From contig JAJCXO010000047.1 in NCBI GenBank assembly GCA_029263395.1, positions 1 to 32,668 of the forward strand: a stretch of DNA of 32,668 nt, read 5' to 3'. The DNA comes from Acidobacteriota bacterium (GTDB lineage: Bacteria > Acidobacteriota > Thermoanaerobaculia > Multivoradales > J023). A model generated the notes under the pieces. The model was not told where the DNA came from and ran no database searches. It saw nothing but the letters and a program-made list of their open reading frames with translations. A program made the position numbers and the translations under genes. Below, one piece after another: positions 32,635 through 32,668 of the stretch (the stretch's first letter is position 1; each line of letters begins with the position of its first letter).

Positions 32635-32668
32635 CTTTGGATCGGAATGGCCTGATCGAGTCGATGGG

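Overview
The window reads as a chromosomal fragment of a GC-rich Gram-negative-type bacterium. The best guess is an Acidobacteriota, possibly a Thermoanaerobaculia-like lineage. The main pointer is an 805-residue permease with the layout of the 'acidobacterial duplicated orphan permease' (ADOP) family. Others are a recurrent FESGDTSxW motif near the C-terminus of exported proteins, periplasmic and lipoprotein transport components, and a BepA-like M48 protease. The taxonomy is inference; no rRNA or tRNA gene is present.

Layout. 1-4155 (minus): a cut-off receiver-PAS-histidine kinase, a multispanning membrane protein (possible GT-C glycosyltransferase) and a secreted protein that looks like a peptidase-MA-type gluzincin without its zinc motif. 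4348-8924: a ferritin-like diiron protein (plus) converging on an aminotransferase, then a membrane M50-like protease abutting a PMT_2/GT39-type glycosyltransferase (all minus). 9146-14847: a secreted quinoprotein-dehydrogenase-like protein (plus), convergent with and overlapping a TPR-associated TRAP transporter operon (tatT-dctP-dctQM, minus). 14961-20561: a secreted protein of unknown function, the ADOP permease (both minus) and a divergent branched-chain-amino-acid-type binding lipoprotein (plus).

20866-25385 (minus): a lipid/CoA cluster made of a PHA-system-type small protein, a degenerate acyl-CoA-synthetase-like protein, a FadI-type thiolase and a class III CoA-transferase. A short remnant of a beta-helix surface protein follows, coupled by an ATGA overlap. 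25461-29069 (plus): M48 protease with a TPR-like tail, a lone DUF433 antitoxin-like gene, the detached C-terminal end of a type I restriction specificity subunit (HsdS), and a HARE-HTH/Mrr restriction endonuclease; together these look like an eroded defence locus. 29070-32668: a small secreted DUF6289-like peptide gene, a carboxylesterase and a secreted DUF4412-like protein, separated by unusually repeat-rich intergenic DNA.

Most interesting non-genic structure: (i) two degenerate tandem arrays with a 42-43 bp period (29119-29467 and 31021-31482), the second alternating two hairpin types with compensatory stem changes and no indels; (ii) a G-rich hairpin element found twice, each time just downstream of a solute-binding-protein gene in the sense orientation; (iii) a back-to-back cluster of GTGGTCG repeats at the right edge resembling paired insertion-sequence ends; (iv) several genes with a TANNNT box 6-7 nt before the start codon and no Shine-Dalgarno sequence, which suggests leaderless transcripts; (v) a shared C-terminal FESG motif in three exported or formerly exported proteins.
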